Below, in pieces: positions 41,348-50,265 of a DNA stretch of 64,000 bases (positions are counted from its first letter, which is position 1; every line of letters starts with the position of its first letter). The notes beneath the pieces were generated by a model that did not search any database, was not told the origin of the DNA, and saw nothing but the letters and a program-made list of their open reading frames with translations. The DNA comes from Pseudomonas sp. PDNC002 (GTDB lineage: Bacteria > Pseudomonadota > Gammaproteobacteria > Pseudomonadales > Pseudomonadaceae). The stretch is from the NCBI RefSeq assembly GCF_016919445.1, contig NZ_CP070356.1, forward strand, positions 6,141,502 through 6,205,501, in the 5' to 3' direction. Both the position numbers and the translations under genes were made by a program.

Positions 41348-41775
41348 AAACGACAACGACGGGTGTTGCCCCTATGACGCGCATGCGTATGAGTGCGTAA
41401 GGGCTGACGAGCGATGTCGCGGAGGGCCGTTCTGCTTAGAGGCCTTTTCGTAGCGACCTTTGAATGTCTGCGTCTGGCCGTGGATTGCTGCCCCAGCAAA
41501 TCGCTTTTCTGCCGGAATGCACAGTGGTCTCAAGCCGGCGTGATGTGCCGCGTCCGCAGCGAGACGTCTTGAGAAATCCGGCCGCCCAGATGGACGGGAT
41601 CAACAGAGAGGTCTTCGGCGCCTTCCGGGTCACCACCAGGGTGCTGGAAGACAACACTGAGGTTGCTAGCGGTATTTCGAAGTACTTCCGCATCCAGAAG
41701 GAACCCGCTGTAGCGTGACGCGAAATGTCAATCTGGGTACATTCCCATCCATTCTTCAACGGGAGGGAACCCTCT
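41348..41775. other. Non-coding stretch with a degenerate intergenic motif
   Basis: The 428-bp spacer has only weak overlapping frames on both strands (84 and 107 residues) without family-like character. One copy of the GTCCGC...TGGCCG motif lies at 41462-41492. Confidence 0.5.
41462..41492 (+). repeat. Degenerate TCTGGCCGNNGATTGCTGCC motif, copy 1
   Basis: GAATGTCTGCGTCTGGCCGT followed by GGATTGCTGCC matches related motifs at 42434, 45464, 46185 and 47712, all in intergenic DNA. Confidence 0.5.
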
Positions 41776-42165
41776 ATGCAATGCCCTGAATGCGGACATA
41801 CACCAACTGCAAGCGATCCAGTTGATCCTACTCGTTGCCCCGAGTGCGGGATCTACTACCACAAGGCTCTTCAGGCGAGAGTCCAGCAGCTGGAGGAAGA
41901 AAAGCTCCAAGCGGCAAGTACCCCTGTCCGAGTTACCGCACCGACAGCTACACAGCAGCAACGCAATGTGCAAGCCGTCGTCAGCAAGTATCCAGGGGCA
42001 CAGCCTGTAGTTGTCATGGATGTGAACATGAGCTTTGGCTCAATGGTTTTATTCATGATCAAGTGGGGTATTGCTTCGATACCTGCGCTCATTATCCTCG
42101 GGGCGATCTACGTGTTTGGAATGACGTTCTTTCTCGGATTTCTGGGGGCAGCGTTCTCACGCTGA
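41776..42165 (+). CDS. Zinc-ribbon membrane protein of unknown function
   Basis: The 129-residue protein starts MQCPECGHTPTASDP and has two CPEC knuckles (residues 3-6 and about 21-24), a zinc ribbon, then a coiled segment. A C-terminal hydrophobic pair of segments (~90-125) follows the motif VVVMDVNMSFGSMV. It is probably an inner-membrane-anchored small protein with a cytoplasmic ribbon. GGGAGG lies 9 bases before the ATG. Function unknown; similar proteins are recalled from other pseudomonads. Confidence 0.7.
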   Translation: MQCPECGHTPTASDPVDPTRCPECGIYYHKALQARVQQLEEEKLQAASTPVRVTAPTATQQQRNVQAVVSKYPGAQPVVVMDVNMSFGSMVLFMIKWGIASIPALIILGAIYVFGMTFFLGFLGAAFSR

Positions 42166-42733
42166 CAGTCTGTCTTTCTGGTGCGCGTAAGCCGCCAGAA
42201 CGTCCTTTCCTCTCCCTGGGGCCCGTTTCTCTGGGCCTTCAGGTGGCCGGAGTCGATACGAAGAGCCTGGCGACTGACAGAGCCACCATCGCAGCGAGTT
42301 TGGTCATCAAGTCTCAGCCGGCCGAGCAGACGCTCCGCGATGCAACCAGCATGCGTGGGCAGCCGAGGAGGGAGGCCGACCAACCTGCCGCAGCATGAGT
42401 TCGAGGTGTATAAGTCGTCAGGCTGGGCGGCGGCTACCGACCCATAGCGGACAGCTACGCCTTGACGTCTGACGCCACACAGTCTGAACCCGATGGTCGA
42501 TGACGTAGAGCTGCTGGCAGAAGCAGTCGGGGTGCTCGCTTCAAGGAGGCGTGGGGTCGACGCTGGGGCCCACGTTGTTTACCGGAAACTGGCAGAAACG
42601 CCGTGGCATCACCCATCGACAAGGCGTCATTTCATCTTTAATGTCGCCACGCCATTACGGGCGCTCCGCCTACGTCACGAACGTTGCTCGATAAGAGACT
42701 CGACGCCTGCTTTCTCGCCTACAAGGACTGGAC
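42166..42733. other. 568-bp stretch without a supported gene
   Basis: Several frames are open, but none has a ribosome site with a family-like product. It could hold decayed coding DNA. A reverse copy of the dispersed motif lies at 42434-42452. Confidence 0.5.
42434..42452 (-). repeat. Degenerate intergenic motif, copy 2 (reverse)
   Basis: CTACCGACCCATAGCGGAC is the reverse of GTCCGCTATGGGTCGGTAG, related to the other copies between 41.4 and 47.8 kb. Confidence 0.4.
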
Positions 42734-43144
42734 ATGCGAGTTTTTCGCACGCCGTTTTTCCTCGCTTTGCTTTCACCCTTTGTCATCCTGCAGACAGCCT
42801 GCTCATCGATCGATCGCACAAGCGAAATCAAGCGCGCGCGCCTCAGCGTCGGCGCGAGCTCGAAGAACGACGTAGTACAGGCCATCGGCCTGCCCCGCGA
42901 AGTGCGCAAGGATGATCGACGGAACCTCGAGCTTTGGCTCTATACCGGCAAAGCGGCGACGACCAGTTATTTCATCCCCCTGCCGGTGGGCTCCGTTTCC
43001 ACCGGCGACAGCGTGATCACCTACTACCGTGACATCGGTCCGAAATTTCTCCAGGACGGCGAGGCGATTTCGCTCATCTGCGTGTTCGATAGCAGCGGCC
43101 ACCTGCTCGATGTGAAGCGCCCCGACCAGGAGACTCAACCATGA
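42734..43144 (+). CDS. Small lipoprotein, unknown function
   Basis: This 136-residue protein has a signal peptide ending in a lipobox (LQTAC, Cys near residue 23). The mature part (SSIDRTSEIKRARLSVGASSKNDVVQAIGLP) recalls the SmpA/OmlA-type fold that senses beta-barrel assembly, with a GxPxxV-like turn, but the match is weak. It overlaps the next lipoprotein gene by 4 bases, so the two are in one operon. Confidence 0.7.
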   Translation: MRVFRTPFFLALLSPFVILQTACSSIDRTSEIKRARLSVGASSKNDVVQAIGLPREVRKDDRRNLELWLYTGKAATTSYFIPLPVGSVSTGDSVITYYRDIGPKFLQDGEAISLICVFDSSGHLLDVKRPDQETQP

Positions 43145-43917
43145 AGAAACTCGTGCTTTGCCTGTCGGTACTGCTGTTCCTGAGTGGCTGCACCTACCAC
43201 CAGCAGCAGGTCGCTGCGGTGGAAGGCAAGACATTCCAGCCCGACAAGACGCAAAGGATTGCCGTCAGCTACAACCTGGTCTCCAAGCGCATCAATTACG
43301 TCGAGACGCTGTATCGCGTGTTGTGGCTGGAAACCAAGACCTCAAGCCAGGACTTTTCCGGGGTCTGGTCGCCGGACCGCGAGTTGAGCGCAGACCTGGC
43401 GAGCCGCCTGCACCAGCAGGGCTTCACTGCCGACAGTGTCTTCGATGTGGTGGCGCCGGAGGTGGTCAACGCGGCCAACGACAGCCTCGCGGCGGATTGT
43501 CTGACCCAGGCCTCCGGTGATCATCCGGCCATGCCCGGCGTCAAGCTGCCGCCCATCGCGGACTTCTTCCTGGCGGATCGACAGAATACCGAACTGAACA
43601 AGCTGACCGGCGAGCTTCGGGGCAAGGGGTACCGCTACTTGGTGCAACTCACGGCCATGGATATCTATGGTGCTGCGTTGGGCTTTGGCGCCGTGGGCAT
43701 TTCGGCGTTCCCCAACGCTCGGGTGATCGATCTGCAGAGTAACGAGGTGGTGTGGAACACGCCGTTGGTTCACGGGGAGGACTTCCAATCGGGCGGCGGG
43801 AGCCTCAAGGCCCTGGAAGTCGACGGCATGGCCAAGACCCGGGCCGGGATGGCGACGAGCATCAATCGATTGGACTTCGCCGCCATGTGGGGCCTGGCAC
43901 CGCCGCAGCCACACTGA
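43141..43917 (+). CDS. Lipoprotein, unknown function
   Basis: The 258-residue protein has a lipoprotein signal (LLFLSGC, Cys17) and a mature part without a domain I recognise. It contains ELNKLTGELRGKGYRYLVQLTAMDIYGAALGFGAVGISAFPNARVIDLQSNEVVWN, a repeat-like beta pattern seen in outer-membrane-associated lipoproteins that read out a stored value. It starts on ATGA of the preceding gene. No catalytic residues are evident. Confidence 0.7.
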   Translation: MKKLVLCLSVLLFLSGCTYHQQQVAAVEGKTFQPDKTQRIAVSYNLVSKRINYVETLYRVLWLETKTSSQDFSGVWSPDRELSADLASRLHQQGFTADSVFDVVAPEVVNAANDSLAADCLTQASGDHPAMPGVKLPPIADFFLADRQNTELNKLTGELRGKGYRYLVQLTAMDIYGAALGFGAVGISAFPNARVIDLQSNEVVWNTPLVHGEDFQSGGGSLKALEVDGMAKTRAGMATSINRLDFAAMWGLAPPQPH

Positions 43918-43952
43918 ACTCCTTAGCGCCTACCTACCCGGAGCCACCGGCC

Positions 43953-44402
43953 ATGCATAACCATGCCCGTAATTTCCCTATCGCCTCACTGGTTGCCGTC
44001 AGTCTGCTACTGGGTGCCTGCGCCGAGCAATACGTGCCACCGACCACCGGAGAGCTGGCCACAATCAAGCTCATGGGCGGAAATTACGCCTTCCTCGATA
44101 CAGGCAACAGCTGCGATACGAGAAAGCGTGTTGACTACGCCGACCGAGAGCACTACGTCAATTTGCCCGCCGGCAAACGCGTCTTCCTCGAGCAGGGTAT
44201 CGATGGCCGCGCCACCACGGGCCTCTTCTGTGGGGTCGCCCTGTCCTTCGAGCCACAAGCGGGCCACAAGTATGTCACCCGATACCTCTACCAGGGGGAT
44301 TGTCAGCTCACCCTGATGGAGGTGGACCCGCGCGGCAGTACCTACCCGGTGCCGGGTGTCACCCAGCTAGAACCGAGAGAGTGTTGGCTGTCCGGGCGCT
44401 AG
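43953..44402 (+). CDS. Small Cys-containing lipoprotein, unknown function
   Basis: This 149-residue protein (MHNHARNFPIASLVAVSLLL) has lipobox LLGAC with Cys near residue 23. The mature part contains a beta-rich region with four further Cys (NSCDTR, LFCGV, GDCQL, RECWL) that could form two disulfides. It follows the previous lipoprotein by 35 bp. The function is unknown. Confidence 0.65.
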   Translation: MHNHARNFPIASLVAVSLLLGACAEQYVPPTTGELATIKLMGGNYAFLDTGNSCDTRKRVDYADREHYVNLPAGKRVFLEQGIDGRATTGLFCGVALSFEPQAGHKYVTRYLYQGDCQLTLMEVDPRGSTYPVPGVTQLEPRECWLSGR

Positions 44403-44511
44403 GGCTCGGATGCCCTTGGATCGCGTAGATGCGCGTCTTAAAGGGATGTTGGTGGCGATAAATCCGGATGCGGCACTATGCCGGCACAATAAAGAACGGA
44501 TAGGGAACTTC

Positions 44512-45312
44512 GTGAATAGTATTTCCAGGACTGTATTTCTGGCGCTGTTAATGGTGTCCATGACGGGATGTATCCCCGGACGAAGTGTCATTCCGCAAGG
44601 CGATGGGTCCCGCTTTGTTTTGCGCGAGGATGCAATTCGAAAATACCCGCCTCGCTATTCCTTTGGCGAAAGTATGGTGGAGGGGCTCAAACGCGGTGAG
44701 TACATTGCCGTTGCCCATGATGATGAAGGCATTTACTACCGTGGCCCGCGGGAGTGTTACGTGCGCCTTATCGCGGAGCTGGGTGACCAGTACCTGGCAA
44801 CTGGACAGCGGCCAGACCCTGGCACGGTCTTTTACCGACAATTCGGGCTAGATGGTTCGGAGGGTGGAGTCTATGTGCCACGTGACCCGAAGAGCACGCC
44901 GTTCTACTTCTTCTATATGGATTTCCGAGTCGCCACAGGAGAGACGGAAGCCCGAGTTCCTACCGCCCCCGAATCAGCGTTGAATCAGGCATTGGCTACT
45001 CCGCCAGCAGTGGTCTCGGTAATGAGTCAACCACCTGATGCTGAAGGGGTTAGAGACTTGGCAGACGTCGCAGCTCGGGGCGTGGTGCCCGGGGATTCGC
45101 TGCAAGCGATGCAGGTACGAGCAGCAGGCATTCCCATCGGTATCGAACTTGGCAAATCCATGGGGACGGCAGCGCAACGCAATGCCCAGGGCAAGATCAT
45201 GCTCGGTGGCTACGTGATGGATGAGCGCCTCCTTGCAGCGCTAAAACATCTAACTCATGCTCCGGCGCCTGGATTGGCGACGGACGGGAGCATTCCCGAA
45301 AGCACCCGGTAG
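44512..45312 (+). CDS. Lipoprotein with GTG start, unknown function
   Basis: I place the start at GTG 44512, because it directly precedes a signal peptide (NSISRTVFLALLMVSMTGC, lipobox Cys20); the frame to 44410 has no signal-like start. The 266-residue product has a YYRGPRECYVRLIAELGDQYL segment and a Pro/Ala-rich C-terminal half. No known domain. It is the last of four consecutive lipoprotein genes. Confidence 0.65.
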   Translation: MNSISRTVFLALLMVSMTGCIPGRSVIPQGDGSRFVLREDAIRKYPPRYSFGESMVEGLKRGEYIAVAHDDEGIYYRGPRECYVRLIAELGDQYLATGQRPDPGTVFYRQFGLDGSEGGVYVPRDPKSTPFYFFYMDFRVATGETEARVPTAPESALNQALATPPAVVSVMSQPPDAEGVRDLADVAARGVVPGDSLQAMQVRAAGIPIGIELGKSMGTAAQRNAQGKIMLGGYVMDERLLAALKHLTHAPAPGLATDGSIPESTR

Positions 45313-45704
45313 TCTGTGCACACTACGGAGGTCGTCGTTGCGATCTCGTTGAGGAGCTACGCACCTACCTGCGCGATGATTTCGAATTGCAAAGGCAACG
45401 CCGCTCCTCCGAAGCAACTGGCTTGTAGCTCCCGCTGCTCGCTGACGCAATGAGTGCTTCTACGTTCAATGGCCGATTACTGCCCCTGGCGAGAGGCTAT
45501 TACCGGCCCAAAGCGGACGCTTTCCCCATGGTGCTAGAGTGCATGTGATTATCGATTGGCCGGAATGGGTATTCCTTTAATGAGGGGCTGCCCAGCGAAT
45601 TTTTGAAATCTTAAATCTACAAAAGCTAAACTATATAAATTTGCGATCGAAGCCGCCTCACAAAACCATTGAGTTTAAACTTTAAAAATAATCAAGGACT
45701 GGCC
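45313..45704. other. Spacer between lipoprotein cluster and AT-richer gene
   Basis: The 392-bp spacer has no gene. It holds motif copies at 45464-45521 and then an AT-rich stretch (45595-45700) that may be the promoter of the next gene. Confidence 0.6.
45464..45521. repeat. Degenerate intergenic motif, copy 3 (inverted pair)
   Basis: GTTCAATGGCCGATTACTGCC is followed by the reverse-type GGCTATTACCGGCCCAAAGCGGAC, so two related arms face each other, as in imperfect palindromic intergenic repeats of Pseudomonas. Confidence 0.5.
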
Positions 45705-46139
45705 ATGAGCAACGTCGAACACCAGAAGTTTGTGGATGTCATCCTGAGGTCTTTGAGGGAGCTCGAAGAAAGGGGTGACATTATAGTTACAACAACGACT
45801 CCGGCCTTGATTGCTAGATCTATTATTCACTCATTATCAGAATCCATTCTAAGCGAGGCGGAGAGCGAAACAATCATTGAGTGCGATATCCCTTATCTCC
45901 TGGAGGAAACTTCGGAAAAAGTTTCTCTACTCTTCTCTAAAGATATGGGTCGCTCGAGAGAGATTGTCAATGCTTTCTATCAGGATTTGCTTGAGCGATT
46001 AAGTATGCGTCAAATTGCGGAAATGATTTGGCATGAGACACCCTCCGAGATTGCACGATTGTCATACTATTGCGTCGAGCTGAAAAAAGGATTCTCTCGC
46101 GATCTTGATTATTTGGATTGGCGAAAAGATTACTTCTGA
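45705..46139 (+). CDS. Orphan protein of unknown function, AT-richer than its surroundings
   Basis: The 144-residue protein (MSNVEHQKFVDVILRSLREL) is acidic and helical, with no domain I recognise; it ends LDYLDWRKDYF. An AAGGA site lies 8 bases before the ATG. Codon use is visibly AT-richer than the neighbours (ATA, TTA and AGA codons occur). The surrounding frame from 45669 adds no support. It is probably of recent foreign origin. Confidence 0.6.
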   Translation: MSNVEHQKFVDVILRSLRELEERGDIIVTTTTPALIARSIIHSLSESILSEAESETIIECDIPYLLEETSEKVSLLFSKDMGRSREIVNAFYQDLLERLSMRQIAEMIWHETPSEIARLSYYCVELKKGFSRDLDYLDWRKDYF

Positions 46140-46542
46140 TCAACCATCGTTCGAGACGATCAATTAACGGCTTCGTTGATTCCTGTTCAACGTCCGCTAC
46201 TGGCCGATTTCTGCCCACCAGCTGCGCCCTTGCTCGATTCGAATCGAACGACAGCTTCCGGGCCTCGGGCGCCGCTGATCACTGGCTTCCTGTCCCCAGA
46301 CAGCCGCGCCAGAGCCATCCCGCGAGGCCGTCGCTCAGTCGCAGCTAGAAATCACCCTGCCGCTTTGCTGCACGTCGCCTTCATTCGTTTGGATGATGTC
46401 AATCTGCCTTAGCCCGCTTATCCTTCGACTCCATTCGCCGGATGGTACTGAGCGGCAATTTTGAGCGCAGGTTCATACCGACTCGCGGTCGGGCCTGTTG
46501 TGTTTTGAATTGGATAAAGCACAGCTTTCGCAGGGTGGAGCA
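46140..46542. other. Spacer before the papain-like gene
   Basis: The 403-bp spacer has no supported gene; frames here are short and lack ribosome sites. It contains a motif copy at 46185-46216 and the GGTGGAG site of the next gene at its end. Confidence 0.6.
46185..46216 (+). repeat. Degenerate intergenic motif, copy 4
   Basis: GTTCAACGTCCGCTACTGGC followed by CGATTTCTGCCC; compare copies at 41462, 45464 and 47712. Confidence 0.5.
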
Positions 46543-47667
46543 ATGTGGATAGCACGGAGTTTCTTTTCTGGGATTACTCTTTTCCTGTTATCTGAACTCG
46601 TCTGTGCATCTGAACCTGCAAAGGCTCCAGCTCCTGCATTCATGGTTCGCTTTGACGAAGGCTTTAGCGTGTCGAACGCACATGTAATCTCCAATATGCC
46701 AAACGAAACAAACCAGTTCGGCATGGGCATGTGCTACAGCCACGCAGCGACTGGAGTGCTCAATTATTATCTGTGCAAGTACGATAAGCTGGATTGCTCC
46801 AAGGCGCCGCCGGAGTCTCTGGCTTCTGCACTCGATATGGCACGTTTTGCATCCGATACTGGCGATGATGAAATCGAGTATTCGAGTTCTTATCAGGGGA
46901 TTCAGGAGGGCGGATCGCCGGCAAAAGTGTTGCAGGCGGCGACGATTCTGGTGGGAAACGTTGCCAGCCAGGCGTGTTTCAATGAAAAGATGATATTTGG
47001 TGATCTGATCATTGAAGACAAGATTGCCAGTGACGAGGAAGTCGCAAAGCAACGTAAGTTCTTGTCTGGTTTTTCCAGTTTCTACGAAAAATACAGCAAG
47101 AGTGGCTTTGATGAGGCCAGCCTACCGGAGTCTGTCGTCAACGAGGCGTCCAGGCTTTACCAGGCGAAGGACCATGACCTTGAGGCCACGCGTCGGCGTA
47201 TCATGAGAAGTCTGGAAGAGGAGAGTTTCGACCGATTCTTCGCACGGTTTGTTTATCCGAGAGAGTGTGCCCGCGCGAAGAACCGGGTGTTTTTCGAGTA
47301 TCAGAATCAGGCTGAGTTTCACTACTACCCCGCTAAAGGACAGAAATTTACTTACAAAGGAATGATGCGCGAGATCAAGAGTGCTATTGATAAAGGCAAT
47401 CCTGTCGTGGTGGGCGGTGCATGTCTGCTCGGGCTAAAAGGGAAGAAATGTCCTGGAGACTTGCATGCCTTGATTGTCTATGGTTATGCGACTTTATGCG
47501 ATCCAGCAGGGAATTGTCATGAGGGTTTGAAGTTTCAGAATAGTTTTGGCCCGAAGATGCAGGAGTTTGAAAGAGCTAACTGGTTTTCAGCGAAGGAGTA
47601 TTATGCTCAGTCGATCCCCAGTAAATCAGACTTGGCTTGGGTAGAGATTAAGGAGAAGAGCAAATAG
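46543..47667 (+). CDS. Secreted papain-fold (C1-like) cysteine peptidase homolog
   Basis: The 374-residue protein has a Sec signal peptide (MWIARSFFSGITLFLLSELV, cleavage near CAS-E). It has a papain-type active-site layout: Gln58 and Cys64 six residues apart (NQFGMGMCYSHAATG, compare papain Q19-C25), His308 (LHALIVYGY) and Asn333 (FQNSFG, compare NSWG). EGGSP around residue 122 resembles the Gly-Gly region. A long, charged helical insert (~140-265) separates the two halves. It is likely a periplasmic or secreted cysteine peptidase, or an inactive relative. The start at 46543 has GGTGGAG upstream. No inhibitor or effector partner is adjacent. Confidence 0.7.
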   Translation: MWIARSFFSGITLFLLSELVCASEPAKAPAPAFMVRFDEGFSVSNAHVISNMPNETNQFGMGMCYSHAATGVLNYYLCKYDKLDCSKAPPESLASALDMARFASDTGDDEIEYSSSYQGIQEGGSPAKVLQAATILVGNVASQACFNEKMIFGDLIIEDKIASDEEVAKQRKFLSGFSSFYEKYSKSGFDEASLPESVVNEASRLYQAKDHDLEATRRRIMRSLEEESFDRFFARFVYPRECARAKNRVFFEYQNQAEFHYYPAKGQKFTYKGMMREIKSAIDKGNPVVVGGACLLGLKGKKCPGDLHALIVYGYATLCDPAGNCHEGLKFQNSFGPKMQEFERANWFSAKEYYAQSIPSKSDLAWVEIKEKSK

Positions 47668-47711
47668 TTTGTTGCGTGTCAGCGTAATGACTTGATAGCG
47701 AAACTAGCCTC

Positions 47712-47741
47712 GATTAACGTCCGCCTCTGGCCGATAGCCCC
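47712..47741 (+). repeat. Degenerate intergenic motif, copy 5
   Basis: ATTAACGTCCGCCTCTGGCC followed by GATAGCCCC in the 210-bp spacer before the glycosyltransferase gene. Confidence 0.5.
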
Positions 47742-47877
47742 TCCCCTTGTTTTCGTCACCACAATTCCCACTGGATAACGCCGCGCGGCAGCAACAATCC
47801 ATCGTCGCCGAGCGGCTGTCACATTTCGATCATCGCGGCGTCATCGGCGCGCCACTGCGGGCCGCGACACTGCGTGC

Positions 47878-49086
47878 ATGACCACGACTCCCCTGCGCAT
47901 CGCGCTGATCAGCGAAACCTTTCCGCCGGAAATCAACGGCGTCGCCAACACCCTCGGCCGGCTGGCCTCGGGCCTGCTGCGCCTGGGCCATCAGATCCAG
48001 GTCGTGCGCCCGCGCCAGCATGGCGACGAGGGGCGTCACAGCGATGGCGAACTGGTGCTGACGCGCGGGTGGCCGCTGCCCGGTTATCCCGGCCTGCAAT
48101 GGGGCCAGTCCTGCCTGCACAAGCTGCTACGGCACTGGAAGCGCACCCGTCCCGACGTGCTCTACATCGCCACCGAAGGCCCGCTGGGCCTGGCAGCCCT
48201 GCGCGCCGCAAGGCGCCTGCGAATTCCGGTGATCAGCGGCTTCCACACGAATTTCCAGCAGTACAGCGCGCACTACGGGTTCGGCCCGCTGATGCGTCTG
48301 GTCACCCTCTACCTGCGCTGGTTCCACAATCGCACCCAGCAGACCCTGGTGCCCAGCGCCAGCCAGTCGCTCGAGCTGGAGCGCCGCGGCTTCGAGCGCC
48401 TGGCGCAGTTGTCGCGCGGAGTCGATAGCCAGTTGTTCAACCCCGCACGCCGCGACGATGGGCTGCGCCGCGAGTGGGGCCTGGGCGATCGGGATATTGC
48501 TGTGCTGCATGTGGGCCGGCTGGCGGCGGAAAAGAACCTGACCCTGCTCGGCAGCAGCTTCCGCGCACTCTGCGCGGCACACCCGCAACTCAAGTTGCGC
48601 CTGGTGATCGTCGGCGACGGCCCGCAACGCGCGCAGTTGCAGAAGGAATTACCTGAAGCCGTGTTCTGCGGACTGCAACGCGGCGAGGAGCTGGCCCGAC
48701 ACTACGCCAGCGGCGATCTGTTCCTGTTCCCCAGCCTGTCGGAAACCTTCGGCAACGTGGTGCTCGAAGCGCTTTCATCGGGGCTGGCGGTCGTGGCCTT
48801 CGACCAGGCGGCGGCGGGCCAGCACATTCGCCACGGGCACAATGGCGTGCTCGCCGAACCAGGCGATAACCAGGGTTTCTTCGAGGCGGCCAGCTGGCTG
48901 CTGAGCGATCCGGAGCGCCTGCGCCGGGTTCGCCTGAACGCGCGGCACCATGCCATTCACCAGGCATGGGAGACAGTGGTGGAGCGCTTCGAGGGATATC
49001 TTCAGGCTGCCTGCCGCAGCGCGATGCTGCCGGGGAGGAATCCCTCCGCCCTCGGCCGGGCGGAAGGTTCATCGCTGCCCAAGTGA
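47878..49086 (+). CDS. GT4-family glycosyltransferase (MgtA-like)
   Basis: This 402-residue GT-B enzyme has the N-terminal acceptor motif ETFPPEINGVANTLGRLASGL, a central SRGVDSQLFNP, the donor-site VLHVGRLAAEKNL, and the C-terminal E(x)7E motif SLSETFGNVVLEALSSGLAVVAFD. It resembles GDP-mannose-dependent mannosyltransferases and glycolipid-type transferases of the inner membrane face. Donor and acceptor are not fixed by sequence. It marks the return to conserved gene order (about PA0842 in PAO1, from memory). Confidence 0.9.
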   Translation: MTTTPLRIALISETFPPEINGVANTLGRLASGLLRLGHQIQVVRPRQHGDEGRHSDGELVLTRGWPLPGYPGLQWGQSCLHKLLRHWKRTRPDVLYIATEGPLGLAALRAARRLRIPVISGFHTNFQQYSAHYGFGPLMRLVTLYLRWFHNRTQQTLVPSASQSLELERRGFERLAQLSRGVDSQLFNPARRDDGLRREWGLGDRDIAVLHVGRLAAEKNLTLLGSSFRALCAAHPQLKLRLVIVGDGPQRAQLQKELPEAVFCGLQRGEELARHYASGDLFLFPSLSETFGNVVLEALSSGLAVVAFDQAAAGQHIRHGHNGVLAEPGDNQGFFEAASWLLSDPERLRRVRLNARHHAIHQAWETVVERFEGYLQAACRSAMLPGRNPSALGRAEGSSLPK

Positions 49087-49089
49087 ACC

Positions 49090-50049
49090 TCAGGCGAAGG
49101 GCTTGGGCTCAGCCGCGAAGGACAAGCTCATGGCACCCGCTCCCAGGTTGATGCCACCGGTGGGGCTGAGCATCGCCAGGTGCATCTTCACGCCCTTCAT
49201 CTCGCAGGCGTCCTCCAGTTGGGCGAAGCCCGGCAGGTCGCGCAGCGCGGAAGGATCGCCGGCATAGCTCAGGCACATCTGCGGCGCCAGCAACTCGCCC
49301 GCCTCGACCCGCGCACGGGCGAAGTTGAGCAGGCGCTCGGCGGACTTCTCGTAGTTCGGCGACACCGATACCGGCTTGTCCTCGCCCTGCACCAGGCTGA
49401 GCACCGGCTTCATGTCGAGCATCGAGCCCAGGCCAAGGAAGGCCCCGCGCAGGCGGTCACCGATGCTGCTGCGGTCGCCCTTCTGGAAACCACGGCGACG
49501 GATGTGCCCCAGGTCGCTGGCGACCAGGAAGGTGTTCATCTGCTGGCTGAGCTGTTCCAGGCGGGTGCGCACGGCGTTGGGATGCTGGTCCTCGCCCAGC
49601 AGGCGCACACCTTCGGCGGCCAGCACTGCCAGACCGGCGAATACGGTCTGGCTGTCGATCACGCGCAAGGCGAACGGCCCGGCGATACCAGCGGCGGCGC
49701 GGCGTTCCTTGTAGCTCTGCAGCAGGCTGAAGGATGCCTGGGTCGCGTTCTCGAAGATCGGGCTGCGCTGGCTGCTGACGGTCAGGCAGATCACATAGTC
49801 GAAATCGGTGACCAACTGATCGAGGAACCAGGCGTGGGTCGCGGCGGCATCCAGCGGTTCGCTGCCATCCTGCGGACCAACCTCGGGCAGGTCGCGGGAA
49901 TAGAACGCCCGCGTGGTGTCGGGATCGCGATCGTCGACCAGGCGACGCTCGCCCACGCGGATACCGATGGGTAGAACTCGAATGTTGTTGGCAGCAAGGA
50001 ATTCGGGGGGAAGGTCGCAGGTTGCATCGACTACCAAGCCGATCCGCAT
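49090..50049 (-). CDS. DegV family fatty-acid-binding protein
   Basis: The 319-residue protein starts MRIGLVVDATCDLPPEFLAANNI, the DegV signature, and continues with two-domain features (SSQRSPIFENATQAS; DSQTVFAGLAVLAAEGVRLL; GAFLGLGSMLDMKPVL). DegV/FakB proteins bind fatty acids; some present them to a kinase. No FakA-type kinase is adjacent. It is convergent with the glycosyltransferase, only 3 bp apart. Confidence 0.88.
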   Translation of the reverse strand: MRIGLVVDATCDLPPEFLAANNIRVLPIGIRVGERRLVDDRDPDTTRAFYSRDLPEVGPQDGSEPLDAAATHAWFLDQLVTDFDYVICLTVSSQRSPIFENATQASFSLLQSYKERRAAAGIAGPFALRVIDSQTVFAGLAVLAAEGVRLLGEDQHPNAVRTRLEQLSQQMNTFLVASDLGHIRRRGFQKGDRSSIGDRLRGAFLGLGSMLDMKPVLSLVQGEDKPVSVSPNYEKSAERLLNFARARVEAGELLAPQMCLSYAGDPSALRDLPGFAQLEDACEMKGVKMHLAMLSPTGGINLGAGAMSLSFAAEPKPFA

Positions 50050-50265
50050 GACTGACTCCTATGGCCGTCTCCCGGCCTATTGTTGTGTGAACGCGTTCAT
50101 ACTCTGCCCGTTTCGGACTGGGAAGTCAGCATGCGGAAAGGTGGGTCTCGGAAAAGATTTGTAAACGCCTAGGACGGTGCTTTCAGACCATTCAGGCAAT
50201 CAATACTTCGCCATAAGCGGGACACACTTACCGGCCGCGCTAACGACGCTGCATGGGGCCCTTCG

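Noticed and set aside
41436-41759. Frames of 84 (+) and 107 (-) residues in the spacer after the autotransporter remnant
   Set aside because: They overlap on opposite strands, lack convincing ribosome sites and known families; neither could be preferred.
42181-42915. Several open frames between the zinc-ribbon and first lipoprotein genes
   Set aside because: No start with a ribosome site or family-like sequence; part overlaps the real lipoprotein gene in another frame.
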